Source: Wocania_A spongiicola
Lineage (GTDB): Bacteria > Bacteroidota > Bacteroidia > Flavobacteriales > Flavobacteriaceae
Reading direction: 5' to 3'
Length of the DNA: 64,000 nt
Assembly (NCBI RefSeq): GCF_023502325.1
Contig: NZ_JAMFLZ010000002.1
Location: 186,001 to 250,000 of the forward strand
Part shown: in pieces, positions 53,495 to 61,901 of the stretch
How the letters are laid out: each line of letters opens with the position of its first letter
Numbering within the stretch: position 1 is the first letter of the stretch
The notes under the pieces: model-generated
The model's database searches: none
What the model was told of the DNA's origin: nothing
What the model saw: only the letters and a program-made list of their open reading frames with translations
Made by a program: the position numbers and the translations under genes

Positions 53495-54838
53495 ATGACA
53501 AAATCAGTTAAAAATATATTAATCACATTCATTATAGGGTGCTTGGTCTTTGTAGTTGGCAATGTAATTTCAGACGGATTTAGGTTTGAAAGCGCTAACG
53601 AGTTTTTAATTGAATTTGTTTTCTATCAGTTGTATTCTTTTGTTTTAGGATACTCTAATATGTATTTTTTCGATTATTTCAATAATAAGATTAATTGGAA
53701 AAAAGGAGATACAGTAAAGCGCTTTGTTTTAGGTATTATAGGCTCTACTGTTATTACATTAATTGGCTTATTCTTATTGCGCATGCTTACGTCTTTAAGT
53801 TTAGAAGGCGAATCATTTAATCAGTTTATAGAAAACGAAACATGGAGGCCTTATAAGTTTGGATTATGGATAACCTTAACCATTGTAATCATCTTTCATG
53901 TTGTTTATTACTATAATAAGTACCAGCAAAACAAAATAAAAGAGCAAAAAGTAATTGCAGGAACAGCGAGTGCTAAGTTTGACGCTTTAAAAAATCAGTT
54001 AGACCCACATTTTCTTTTTAATAGTTTAAATGTATTAACCAGTTTAATTGAAGAAAACCCAGATCAAGCACAAAAATTCACAACGTCGCTATCAAAAGTA
54101 TATCGCTATGTTTTAGAACAAAAAAATAAAGAACTAGTAACGGTTGATGAAGAGTTGCAATTTGCTAAAACCTATATGTCTTTGCTAAAAATGAGATTTG
54201 AAGACAGCATTGTTTTTACCATGCCAGAAAAAGCATTAAATCCAGAAAGCAAAGTAGTACCGTTATCGCTACAATTGCTTTTAGAAAATGCTGTAAAACA
54301 CAATATGGTAACCTCAAGTAAGCCGTTGCATATTAAAATTTACGAAGACCAAAACAATTTAGTAGTCGAAAACAATTTACAACCTAAACAAATCGTAAAA
54401 AAGAGTAGTGGTGTAGGTTTAAGCAATATTATGCAACGTTACGATTTACTAACCAACCGAAAAATAAATATAAACAAACAAGCAAATAGGTTTGCAGTAG
54501 CCATACCAATGCTTACAAAACAAATATCAGTCATGAGAACAGAACAAACACCAACAAGATTAGACGACAGCTATATGCGGGCACTTAATCACGTTGACGA
54601 GCTTAAAGGATTTTATTATAGCCTAATATCGTACTGCTTAGTCATTCCATTTTTAATATTCATCAATTACAGAACTTTTTGGGGATTCCAATGGTTTTGG
54701 TTCCCAATGTTTGGCTGGGGTATTGGTTTAGCAATTCAAGCCTTTAGGGTTTTTGTAAACGATGGTGCCTTTGGCAGAAATTGGGAAAAGCGTAAAATGG
54801 AAGAATATATGAATGATGAAAAAAATAACTGGGACTAA
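53495..54838 (+). CDS. LytS-type histidine kinase with C-terminal 2TM domain
   Basis: 447 residues. Four N-terminal membrane helices (~8-150) precede the LytS-family His_kinase domain (LDPHFLFNSLNVLTSLIEENP with the phosphorylated histidine near 172), then the N-box LLLENAVKHNM (~260-270) and G-box GVGLSNIMQRY (~306). The C-terminal ~75 residues are a 2TM domain (LKGFYYSLISYCLVIPFLIFIN, FGWGIGLAIQAFRVF), the same fold as the next two genes. It should sense an envelope signal and phosphorylate the LytTR regulator at 55710. Confidence 0.9.
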   Translation: MTKSVKNILITFIIGCLVFVVGNVISDGFRFESANEFLIEFVFYQLYSFVLGYSNMYFFDYFNNKINWKKGDTVKRFVLGIIGSTVITLIGLFLLRMLTSLSLEGESFNQFIENETWRPYKFGLWITLTIVIIFHVVYYYNKYQQNKIKEQKVIAGTASAKFDALKNQLDPHFLFNSLNVLTSLIEENPDQAQKFTTSLSKVYRYVLEQKNKELVTVDEELQFAKTYMSLLKMRFEDSIVFTMPEKALNPESKVVPLSLQLLLENAVKHNMVTSSKPLHIKIYEDQNNLVVENNLQPKQIVKKSSGVGLSNIMQRYDLLTNRKININKQANRFAVAIPMLTKQISVMRTEQTPTRLDDSYMRALNHVDELKGFYYSLISYCLVIPFLIFINYRTFWGFQWFWFPMFGWGIGLAIQAFRVFVNDGAFGRNWEKRKMEEYMNDEKNNWD

Positions 54839-54938
54839 AATTAACAATGTAGAAACATCCATAACTAAAACTTGATACTCAAAAAAACGATTAAATGGAT
54901 GTAGCATGTGACCGATGAAAAATAATAAGTAAAAACAC

Positions 54939-55241
54939 ATGAAAAGATTACCAGATTTTGAAACCAACAAAAAAGCGATAAAAGCTCGCAAACGTATCGA
55001 AGATATAAAAGGCTTTTATCAGCACCTCCTAGCATATTGTTTATTTACTCCGTTTACAATTTTTATTAACTATAAAACCTATTGGGATTATAAATGGTTC
55101 TGGTTTTCAATTATAGGTTGGGGTATAGGTTTAATAATACATGGATTCACTGTTTTTGTTCAAAAAGGAGTATTTGGGCGCCAGTGGGAAGAACGCAAAA
55201 TTGAAGAATTAATGCGTAAAGAAGAAAATAAGTGGGATTAA
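54939..55241 (+). CDS. 2TM-domain protein
   Basis: 100 residues. IKGFYQHLLAYCLFTPFTIFIN and IIGWGIGLIIHGFTVF are the two helices of the 2TM domain, with the basic tail FGRQWEERKIEELM. It is closely related to the kinase C-terminus. It may be a small membrane partner of the kinase. Confidence 0.87.
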   Translation: MKRLPDFETNKKAIKARKRIEDIKGFYQHLLAYCLFTPFTIFINYKTYWDYKWFWFSIIGWGIGLIIHGFTVFVQKGVFGRQWEERKIEELMRKEENKWD

Positions 55242-55252
55242 CCATTAAGATT

Positions 55253-55588
55253 ATGGAAAATTATAAATTAGAACAATACGAAAATAAAAGTTATCAAAAA
55301 GAGCAAGCTTACTTGCGCGCCAAAAAGCGTGTAAAAGAGCTCAAAGGTTTTTATTGGCATGCCTTCTGGTATGTTGTAGTAAACGTTTTTATTATAACTA
55401 TGGTGGCAATCAATTCAAATAATCAGGATTTTTGGCATTTCGGAACATTTACTACAGCTTTTTTCTGGGGCTTAGGTTTAGGCTTTCATGCCTTAAGTAT
55501 ATTTGGTAAAGACTTGTTTTTCTCTAAAAACTGGCACGAACGCAAAGTAAAAGAATATATGGATAAAGATAAAAAACAATGGAATTAG
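55253..55588 (+). CDS. 2TM-domain protein
   Basis: 111 residues from ATG 55253. The longer frame starts at 55232, inside the preceding gene, and is less likely. The two helices (LKGFYWHAFWYVVVNVFIITMV, FFWGLGLGFHALSIFGKDL) and the tail FFSKNWHERKVKEYMDKD define the 2TM domain. It lies 11 bases after its paralogue. Its stop overlaps repeat copy C. Confidence 0.85.
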   Translation: MENYKLEQYENKSYQKEQAYLRAKKRVKELKGFYWHAFWYVVVNVFIITMVAINSNNQDFWHFGTFTTAFFWGLGLGFHALSIFGKDLFFSKNWHERKVKEYMDKDKKQWN

Positions 55589-55690
55589 GGCGTTCCTTTT
55601 TAGGTCGTGCTTTCCACCGCATCTTTTTTTCGTGACTCAAAAAAGGATGAGTTTGTCCTAGCGCAATCGAAGGATTTCAATCACTAACGC
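55588..55690 (+). repeat. Dispersed 3'-end repeat, copy C
   Basis: Begins GGGCGTTCC within the stop codon of the second 2TM gene, then GTCGTGCTTTCC, and ends with AGGATTTCAATC and CACTAACGC. It has the same box order as copies A and B but is more diverged. It separates the 2TM genes from the response regulator gene. Confidence 0.68.
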
Positions 55691-55709
55691 AAACAAGAAC
55701 TAATAAGAA

Positions 55710-56465
55710 ATGAACGTAATAATTATAGAAGACGAAAAACCATCAGCACGACGTTTACAACGTATGCTACAAAAATTAAATTTAGAAGCCGAAACCATGT
55801 TGCATTCCGTTGAAGAATCTATCGCATGGTTTCAAAACAACACGCATCCAGATTTAATATTTTTAGACATTCAATTAAGTGATGGCTTATCGTTCGAAAT
55901 ATTTGAAACTATCGATATAAAGTCTGCCATCATTTTTACCACAGCTTATGATGAGTATGCACTACAAGCCTTTAAGCTTAATAGTATCGATTACTTATTA
56001 AAACCTATTGATGAGGACGATTTAGCTATAGCCGTAAAAAAATATCAAGAACGTGCGCCACAGAAGCAAGCCGTAACTTTAGATTTTAACGATATTAAAA
56101 AATTGCTTGTAAACCCCATCGATAGAGAATATAAAAAGCGTTTCTCAGTAAAAGTAGGTCAACATTTAAAACTTATTAATATTGATGAGATTGAATGTTT
56201 TTATAGCGAAAACAAAGGCACTTATTTGTATACAACTGCAGGGCGAAATTATTTGTTAGACACCACTTTAGAGCATTTGGAAGACGAGCTAGAACCACAA
56301 ACCTTTTACCGCATTAACCGTAAGTTTTTTGTAAATATAAATGCTATAAAAGATATGGTAAGTTATACCAATTCGCGTTTACAAATTAAACTAAACTCAT
56401 ATAACGAGCAAGATGTAATAGTAGCTCGCGAGCGAGTTAAAGATTTTAAAGCGTGGTTGGAGTAA
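55710..56465 (+). CDS. LytTR response regulator
   Basis: 251 residues. Receiver domain (residues 1-115) with the phospho-acceptor Asp53 in FLDIQLSDG, and the LytTR DNA-binding domain in the second half (FSVKVGQHLKLINIDEIECFYSENKGTYLYT). It is the partner of the LytS-type kinase at 53495. Its promoter would lie in or just after repeat copy C. Confidence 0.93.
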   Translation: MNVIIIEDEKPSARRLQRMLQKLNLEAETMLHSVEESIAWFQNNTHPDLIFLDIQLSDGLSFEIFETIDIKSAIIFTTAYDEYALQAFKLNSIDYLLKPIDEDDLAIAVKKYQERAPQKQAVTLDFNDIKKLLVNPIDREYKKRFSVKVGQHLKLINIDEIECFYSENKGTYLYTTAGRNYLLDTTLEHLEDELEPQTFYRINRKFFVNINAIKDMVSYTNSRLQIKLNSYNEQDVIVARERVKDFKAWLE

Positions 56466-56468
56466 ATT

Positions 56469-56487
56469 TTGAAGGTTCGTTTAATGG
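56469..56487. repeat. Truncated border repeat
   Basis: TGAAGGTTCGTTTAATGG repeats almost exactly the start of the element at 57169-57186 (TGAAGGTTCGTTTAACG). It lies one base after the stop of the exported protein gene at 56490-57167 on its downstream side. It thus marks the two borders of that gene. Only one half of a palindrome is present here. Confidence 0.55.
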
Positions 56488-56489
56488 TT

Positions 56490-57167
56490 TTATAATTTTT
56501 CCGATATTATCTTTGAGCTATTCGGCTCAAACATTTCTAATGGTATAGTCTTGATTTCAATTGAGGAGGCTTCTTGAATAGCCTTAAATAATGGATAAAA
56601 CTCAGTTTCATTTCGTATACTAATTGATTCAGACTCTTTAACAAACAGATTCCAAAATCCGTCCGTATAATTCTGATATAAATTTGCGTTTAATTTATAT
56701 TTTGGATTAAAATAATATTTGCCCCTAAAGCTTTGAAAAAAAGATTCAGGATTAGAAGGCTCGTAATTCAAAGTTATGGACTCACACATTTCTCCCAATA
56801 CTTCTTTACTATCATTAGTATTTCTTTTTAATTCAATAAGTTTATTCTTTTCAAGTCCAAATTTAGTTTTTGAAATGGTATCTACTTTTTCAAATTCAGT
56901 ATAGGAATATCCTTCATCAAGCCTAACAATAACTTTCATCCATCCAAGCTCTCCCTTGGCATGATAAATCATTGCATATCTATCTTCCCTTACATAAGCA
57001 GTAAAAGAATCTCCGAATTCCTTTGCTAAATATTCAGCAGGAATGTTAGCATTTAGAGGTTGGTATTCTATTTTATAGTTTAATTGACCTTCAAAATATT
57101 CTTGTCCGTAAATATTTGATGCAATTAGTAATAAAATGAGCTTAGTTGTTAGAAAGTATTTTTTCAT
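56490..57167 (-). CDS. Exported protein of unknown function
   Basis: 225 residues with a signal peptide ending NIYGQ. The sequence beginning YFEGQLNYKIEY and later LGEMCESITLNYEP resembles the exported GLPGLI-type proteins of Bacteroidetes, but the hallmark is not clear, so I do not name it. The gene is bordered by direct repeats at 56469 and 57169 and starts just after the palindrome at 57177-57308. It seems to be part of an inserted cassette. Confidence 0.68.
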   Translation of the reverse strand: MKKYFLTTKLILLLIASNIYGQEYFEGQLNYKIEYQPLNANIPAEYLAKEFGDSFTAYVREDRYAMIYHAKGELGWMKVIVRLDEGYSYTEFEKVDTISKTKFGLEKNKLIELKRNTNDSKEVLGEMCESITLNYEPSNPESFFQSFRGKYYFNPKYKLNANLYQNYTDGFWNLFVKESESISIRNETEFYPLFKAIQEASSIEIKTIPLEMFEPNSSKIISEKL

Positions 57168-57176
57168 TGAAGGTTC

Positions 57177-57308
57177 GTTTAACGTGTTCGTGTATGATTA
57201 GTTGCGGAAAAGGACGCGAGTCATTTTCCGCCGTAACCGAAAGATAATTAATAAGATTGAATTTCCGAGAGGAAATTCAGCCGCAATTAATTATACACGT
57301 TGTTAGAC
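57177..57308. repeat. attC-like long imperfect palindrome
   Basis: The left arm CGTGTATGATTAGTTGCGG (57189-57207) and right arm CCGCAATTAATTATACACG (57281-57299) pair with two mismatches. The outer boxes GTTTAAC (57177-57183) and GTTAGAC (57302-57308) fit the integron attC boxes RYYYAAC and GTTRRRY. Two perfect 8-bp internal hairpins are GCGGAAAA/TTTTCCGC and GAATTTCC-GAGA-GGAAATTC. It lies between two minus-strand genes. No integrase is in the window. Confidence 0.75.
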
Positions 57309-57332
57309 ATAGTTTTTTTATTAGAAAATACT

Positions 57333-58307
57333 CTATTCAACTTCTGGCTTTTTGGTTAAGAATTCATTAATTGCTATAAAGTTTGAAGCGAGCTCATTCG
57401 GACTTACTTCTAATTTAAAGTAATAATCACCAGTCATTTCGCAAGCAATTGCATAAATTGATTTCTCATCTGTTAAATCTGGCTTTATTCTCCAAGTTTT
57501 TGAAAACTCATTTGTGTCAGTAATTACATTTTTTTGAAAAATCTCATCTGAAAAGGGTACACCCTTATAAAACAAATCAACCCAAGGAATTGTTTCTTTA
57601 ATCCCATCAGTTAAACTATTGTTATTTTTTAAGTGAAATGAATAAAAAACTTCAAAGTTTGAATGGAAGAGTTTGTGAAAAACTTTTGCTATAAAATCAT
57701 CATCTTCAGGGCTCATTAAAATTTCAACGTGATAGTCTTTTGTATAATAATTTTCTGATAATTGAATGTAAAGGAAGCATTTTCTTGTTGTAGCTATTTT
57801 CATTGCTTCAATAGAACGTCTCAATTGCCAAAGTCGATATCCATACTCATTCTTATAATATCCTATATCTTCTAGCTTCTCATAAAATTTAGTAGTTAAA
57901 AGATTAGACTTTGGTACGGATAACTTAAACGCTTTCTTAGTAAGTGTTACAGAGCTTTTACTTATTTCTTGCCAATAGGCCGAATTAGTTGATTTATCAT
58001 ATAAAATTAAAATAACAGGAATAGAATGGCTTGACCAGTAACTTAAATGTTTCTTACTGCCTCTATAAATAAAATCTGCATCCTTTTCTTCACTAAAAAA
58101 ACTTTCACCAGATTTTATTTGAACACCTATTAAACGACCTGTAGGGACTATATTTTTAACTAATGGATGGATTCTTGATGTAATCTCTACAAATGCATCA
58201 ATCCCAAAATCATTTACAGGTTGTTCGCGAAAAATCCATTCAAAATCTTCTACAAAAATTTTGGCTACAGAAAACACTCCTATCCTTTCTTCTTTGTTGA
58301 ATGTCAA
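57333..58307 (-). CDS. DUF4365 nuclease-like protein
   Basis: 324 residues. The N-terminal domain (residues ~5-160) matches DUF4365: FREQPVNDFGIDAFVEI, with Asp37 and Glu41, and GVQIKSG with Gln63 and Lys65, the pattern of a PD-(D/E)XK nuclease fold (D...QxK). The C-terminal half is unlike anything I recognise. The likely start is TTG 58307, since an in-frame TAA is eight codons upstream and there is no ATG. It is bordered by palindromes on both sides (57177-57308 and 58330-58440), which fits cassette gain. A role in defence is possible for this fold but not shown. Confidence 0.82.
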   Translation of the reverse strand: MTFNKEERIGVFSVAKIFVEDFEWIFREQPVNDFGIDAFVEITSRIHPLVKNIVPTGRLIGVQIKSGESFFSEEKDADFIYRGSKKHLSYWSSHSIPVILILYDKSTNSAYWQEISKSSVTLTKKAFKLSVPKSNLLTTKFYEKLEDIGYYKNEYGYRLWQLRRSIEAMKIATTRKCFLYIQLSENYYTKDYHVEILMSPEDDDFIAKVFHKLFHSNFEVFYSFHLKNNNSLTDGIKETIPWVDLFYKGVPFSDEIFQKNVITDTNEFSKTWRIKPDLTDEKSIYAIACEMTGDYYFKLEVSPNELASNFIAINEFLTKKPEVE

Positions 58308-58329
58308 TTTGTATGTTTCTTTAAATTAT

Positions 58330-58440
58330 GCCTAATGTTTTTTACGGATATGCGTCGTTTTAATACTGAAATAAATTCAGCACATGTGACTTATATCCGA
58401 CGTTAAACGAAGTTAGCTAATTTTTCTGACAAAGTCAATA
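58330..58440 (-). repeat. attC-like palindrome, relative of 1318-1408
   Basis: CGGATATGCGTC (58345-58356) pairs with GACTTATATCCG (58388-58399), 10 of 12, with an inner CTGAA-ATAAA-TTCAG hairpin. On the minus strand the outer boxes are GTTTAAC (58402-58408) and ATTAGGC (58330-58336), one base off GTTRRRY. Shared blocks, including TAATGTTTTTTA and ACAAAGTCAATA (58429-58440), link it to 1318-1408. It lies just upstream of the DUF4365 gene. Confidence 0.68.
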
Positions 58441-58485
58441 AGAAAAGCATACAAACATTAGCCTTGCATTTTTTAAAATAGATAT

Positions 58486-60768
58486 TTAATTTTTCCGTTT
58501 ACGAACTGCAAATTCTAAATTAGCTGCACCTAATAATCCATCGCCACTTACACCTTCTATTTCGCCTAAAAACGTGGTATTAATATCAGAGCAATAAAAC
58601 TCTATAATGGCTTCGCCTTGTTTGTTAGTAATAATATCTGGTTTCCAAAACAGGGTATTTCTATAATCAGGGAAGGGATCATTTATAGTTTCTTCATCAT
58701 AAACCGGTTGGTAAAATTCCCGCTTGCCATAATAGCCTTTTATTCTAATAAGGTTAAATCTAGACATTAAATACTCATCCGTTATTTTACGTTTTTTATA
58801 TACTACTGTTTCGCGTATTTCTTTACGCTGATTATTTTCGTAATACTCGCTTACATATCTAGAGTATGTTTGCCCCTCAACAGGTAATTCGTTTCCTGGC
58901 TCATAAGGATGAAACGGGCAGTTTAATGTTTTGCAGGGCTCTGCTATCCAATCTATAATTTCTAATCTTAAAATACTATCTAGTTTTCCCAAATATTTAT
59001 CACGAGACACCCGCTTCTTTTTTGTTTTAAGCACCACTTCATCCAACTCTTTTATATCTGCATAAAGTTTAAAAGGTATAACCTGCTCTTCTTCTAAGTT
59101 TTTAGGATGGTATTCTGGGTAGTAGATGGACTTCGTTTTTCTAGTCGTATTAATTGATTTAAACCAATTGTTGTTAATCGTATATAAGTATTTCTGTTGT
59201 GGCGAAATCATAAGTTTAAAGTAAACATAGTTGCGCTCTCCTAGTTTTAAATGATTAGGTTTAACTTTAAACATACCCAATGAGTCTAAAAGAATAAACT
59301 CACTTGGGTTTTTAAGCTCAGAATTAGAAACATTAATTACTGGTGTACCTAGTAGTTTAGAATCTTTATTTTTCTTCTTTTCTTTATTAGTTGCTTTACC
59401 AGTAATATCATCAAAAACTACTTGTTTTTTGTGTTTTAAAGCTTCTAAATTGGTTTCAGACCATACATAACGCCTCCAACCTTGGGTTAATAAAAGTAAA
59501 TCTAAATTTTCTTTTCGGTCTTTATTTTGCTCATCAAAATAGTAGGCAGGATTATAAAGTTTCCCTTTTAGCTGTGTAGATAAAAAATAATGACTCTCTA
59601 TGGTTTTTGAGTCTTGCTTATTTTTATAAATACGGTCAAAAATACTTAAGCTTAAATGCGCCATTACTGGGTTTCCATTCTCGTCTGTAACCTGTATTTT
59701 TAAAGTGCCTTTATCTCTAGTTTTATATTCACTTTTAAGCAAACTTGTTTTTATATTAAGTTTTCTATCCGGATTAACATAAATTAAGCGTTCGCATATT
59801 GGCTCAAAATTTTTATTAAATAATGTTACCTCTGCTATCCCTTGGGGTAAATCTGTAATAGGAATTTTTATTTTTAAGTTTTTTTCTAATACTGCTGTTG
59901 CTAAATTGTACGCAATACCTCTTGATTGCACTCTTATATGTACGGTTTCCTTTTTTAAACTAGGGTTTTGAGAAACCTTAAAAATTAGGTTTTCTTTTGT
60001 TTGAGAAATTAATCGCATCACTTTCCCTTGACTATAAATTTTAGGAATAGAATAGGTTTCTTGCTCTCCTTTTTTTGAGAGTTTTATATGATAACTTTTG
60101 TTTGTATTGGGAATAAATAGAAAGCTTCCCATACCCAAATGTGTGCTTTTAAAATGCGTTAAAGGCTCATCATTTTCGTATAATACACCTGATACATTTA
60201 CAGGATGCCCTTTTGAGTTTACCGCTTTAAAAGCTAATCTGCTTTCAATACCATTTACTAAATTTCCACCTTCAGGAAACGTTACAAACTGAAATATACT
60301 ATCCTGTTTTTTCTGATTTGATTGAGGAGGTTTGTCAGCTATGCTTTTTAATACTTGAATTTTTCTAACCGCATTAAACGCACCAGAATCTTTGTAAAAA
60401 GAATTTGCGCTGTATGCCGTTAGTGTGTATGTGCCTGGTTTTAACGTGTCCTGTAAAAATAAATGTCCATTTACAAAGCCATTCTCTATTTCGTACTTTT
60501 CTTCCCATACAGGAATATCTTGTTCGTTATTCAATAATTGAACAAATAAAATTTTGCTTTTGTTAGATGGCGTTAAGTTTTTTGAATCTAGTACATAAGC
60601 TTTAAACCATAAATCTTCTCTGGTTTCGTATATGTCTTTACTCGTTTGTAAATATATGGATTCGGAAGCTTTGTTATGCGATGCATGCTGTATCTGTTTT
60701 ACAACATCAATGCTTTGAGAATTAATGGTTAATGTGAATAATATAGCAACTAAAAAAGCTGTCCTCAT
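58486..60768 (-). CDS. Large exported protein with MG2-like domain
   Basis: 760 residues with a signal peptide ending NSQS. The first 130 residues (SIYLQTSKDIYETREDLWFKAYVLD, then LKPGTYTLTAYSANSFYKD) look like a macroglobulin MG2-type beta domain, and further beta domains follow. The central part contains LLLLTQGWRRYVW, and the C-terminal segment ends with EAIIEFYCSDINTTFLGEIEGVSGDGLLG. Related Bacteroidetes proteins accompany TonB systems, but no function is known. Single gene. Confidence 0.78.
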   Translation of the reverse strand: MRTAFLVAILFTLTINSQSIDVVKQIQHASHNKASESIYLQTSKDIYETREDLWFKAYVLDSKNLTPSNKSKILFVQLLNNEQDIPVWEEKYEIENGFVNGHLFLQDTLKPGTYTLTAYSANSFYKDSGAFNAVRKIQVLKSIADKPPQSNQKKQDSIFQFVTFPEGGNLVNGIESRLAFKAVNSKGHPVNVSGVLYENDEPLTHFKSTHLGMGSFLFIPNTNKSYHIKLSKKGEQETYSIPKIYSQGKVMRLISQTKENLIFKVSQNPSLKKETVHIRVQSRGIAYNLATAVLEKNLKIKIPITDLPQGIAEVTLFNKNFEPICERLIYVNPDRKLNIKTSLLKSEYKTRDKGTLKIQVTDENGNPVMAHLSLSIFDRIYKNKQDSKTIESHYFLSTQLKGKLYNPAYYFDEQNKDRKENLDLLLLTQGWRRYVWSETNLEALKHKKQVVFDDITGKATNKEKKKNKDSKLLGTPVINVSNSELKNPSEFILLDSLGMFKVKPNHLKLGERNYVYFKLMISPQQKYLYTINNNWFKSINTTRKTKSIYYPEYHPKNLEEEQVIPFKLYADIKELDEVVLKTKKKRVSRDKYLGKLDSILRLEIIDWIAEPCKTLNCPFHPYEPGNELPVEGQTYSRYVSEYYENNQRKEIRETVVYKKRKITDEYLMSRFNLIRIKGYYGKREFYQPVYDEETINDPFPDYRNTLFWKPDIITNKQGEAIIEFYCSDINTTFLGEIEGVSGDGLLGAANLEFAVRKRKN

Positions 60769-60908
60769 GTGCGTTTAAACATCTAAATAATTTAAAACTA
60801 AAATTATCACTTTTTTCTGACAATAACAATCTATTGCTATACGGCCAATCTATATAGTCAAATCAGTGTTGAATTTACTATCTAATTATCAAGGTTTTAA
60901 CTTTTGCA

Positions 60909-60978
60909 GTCAGATCGAGCGTAGTCAGTTTTTATTAGGTTTTATACTTGAAAACATAGCATCTTACGTCGAACTGAC
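60909..60978. repeat. Inverted repeat after the cyclophilin gene
   Basis: GTCAGATCGA (60909-60918) faces TCGAACTGAC (60969-60978), nine of ten pairing, with a 50-base spacer. It lies five bases after the stop of the minus-strand cyclophilin gene and may be its 3' structure. The rest of the 215-base gap is AT-rich without other features. Confidence 0.5.
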
Positions 60979-60983
60979 GATAT

Positions 60984-61889
60984 TTAATATGATTTTCTTT
61001 TAATCATTTTTACTGATAAGATTCGAATATCATTAATTGGTTTATCAGATTCATCTGTTTTGGTTTTCGCTATACTATCAACAATATTCATTCCTTTAAC
61101 TACTTCACCAAAAACGGTATAGTTTTGATCTAGATGAGGTGTGCCTCCAATAGTTTTATAAACATCAGTATGGGCTTTTGGGTAATTATATTGTTTTATG
61201 TTTTTCAATTCAATTTTAGCCAACGAATCCATGTTATAGGAGTCAATCTTGTTTTTTAAAGTATTAAACAACAAGGAGTCTTCATCAGTTAAATCTTCTT
61301 CATTTATTAGCTGATTTCTTTTCATTAATCTAATGTACTCATCAACATCTGGTTTTATTTTAGAGCTATTAATCACATTATTTCTTGCAGACATAAAATT
61401 AACACGTTCTAACGCCTTATTTAAAGTACTATCTGTTTGTTTGCTTCTTTGTACAATATAAAATTGAAATCCACTGGAAGAACGACTTGGGTTGGCAATA
61501 TCACCTTCTCTTGCTGCACCTATAGCGCCTCTTTTATGAAATAAATTTGGTCTAAACTCTGCTTCTAAAGTGTATGAGAGTTTTGGGTTACCATCGGGAT
61601 TAAAAGATGTGTTAGGTTTACTGGTTGGATTTCCAGATTGAATCATAAAACCTTCAATAACACGATGAAATGCAATACTATCATAAAAACGATTATTTAC
61701 TAATTTGATGAAATTATGTTGATGCTTTGGAGTGTCATCAGATAAACGAATAACAATTTTGCCAAAGTCTGTAATCATCTCAACATCTTTAGTAAGATCA
61801 CTTTCCATGACACCTTCTTCAATCTTTTTATCACATCCTAAAAGAAGGAATAATAAACTCCCAAGGAAGAAGGTTATAATTTTTTTCAT
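60984..61889 (-). CDS. Cyclophilin lipoprotein with long insertion
   Basis: 301 residues from ATG 61889; another ATG (61901) directly follows the lpxD stop, and MKKIITFFLG is the better signal start. Lipobox LLLGC at Cys19. The cyclophilin core (FHRVIEGFMIQSGNP, FQFYIVQ, LDQNYTVFGEVVKGMNIVDSIA) is interrupted between FYIVQ and GGTPHLDQ by an extra stretch of about 90 mostly helical, charged residues. It should fold exported proteins, and the insertion may bind a client. Operon with lpxD. Confidence 0.88.
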   Translation of the reverse strand: MKKIITFFLGSLLFLLLGCDKKIEEGVMESDLTKDVEMITDFGKIVIRLSDDTPKHQHNFIKLVNNRFYDSIAFHRVIEGFMIQSGNPTSKPNTSFNPDGNPKLSYTLEAEFRPNLFHKRGAIGAAREGDIANPSRSSSGFQFYIVQRSKQTDSTLNKALERVNFMSARNNVINSSKIKPDVDEYIRLMKRNQLINEEDLTDEDSLLFNTLKNKIDSYNMDSLAKIELKNIKQYNYPKAHTDVYKTIGGTPHLDQNYTVFGEVVKGMNIVDSIAKTKTDESDKPINDIRILSVKMIKRKSY

Positions 61890-61901
61890 GCTTTTTTGCA
61901 T

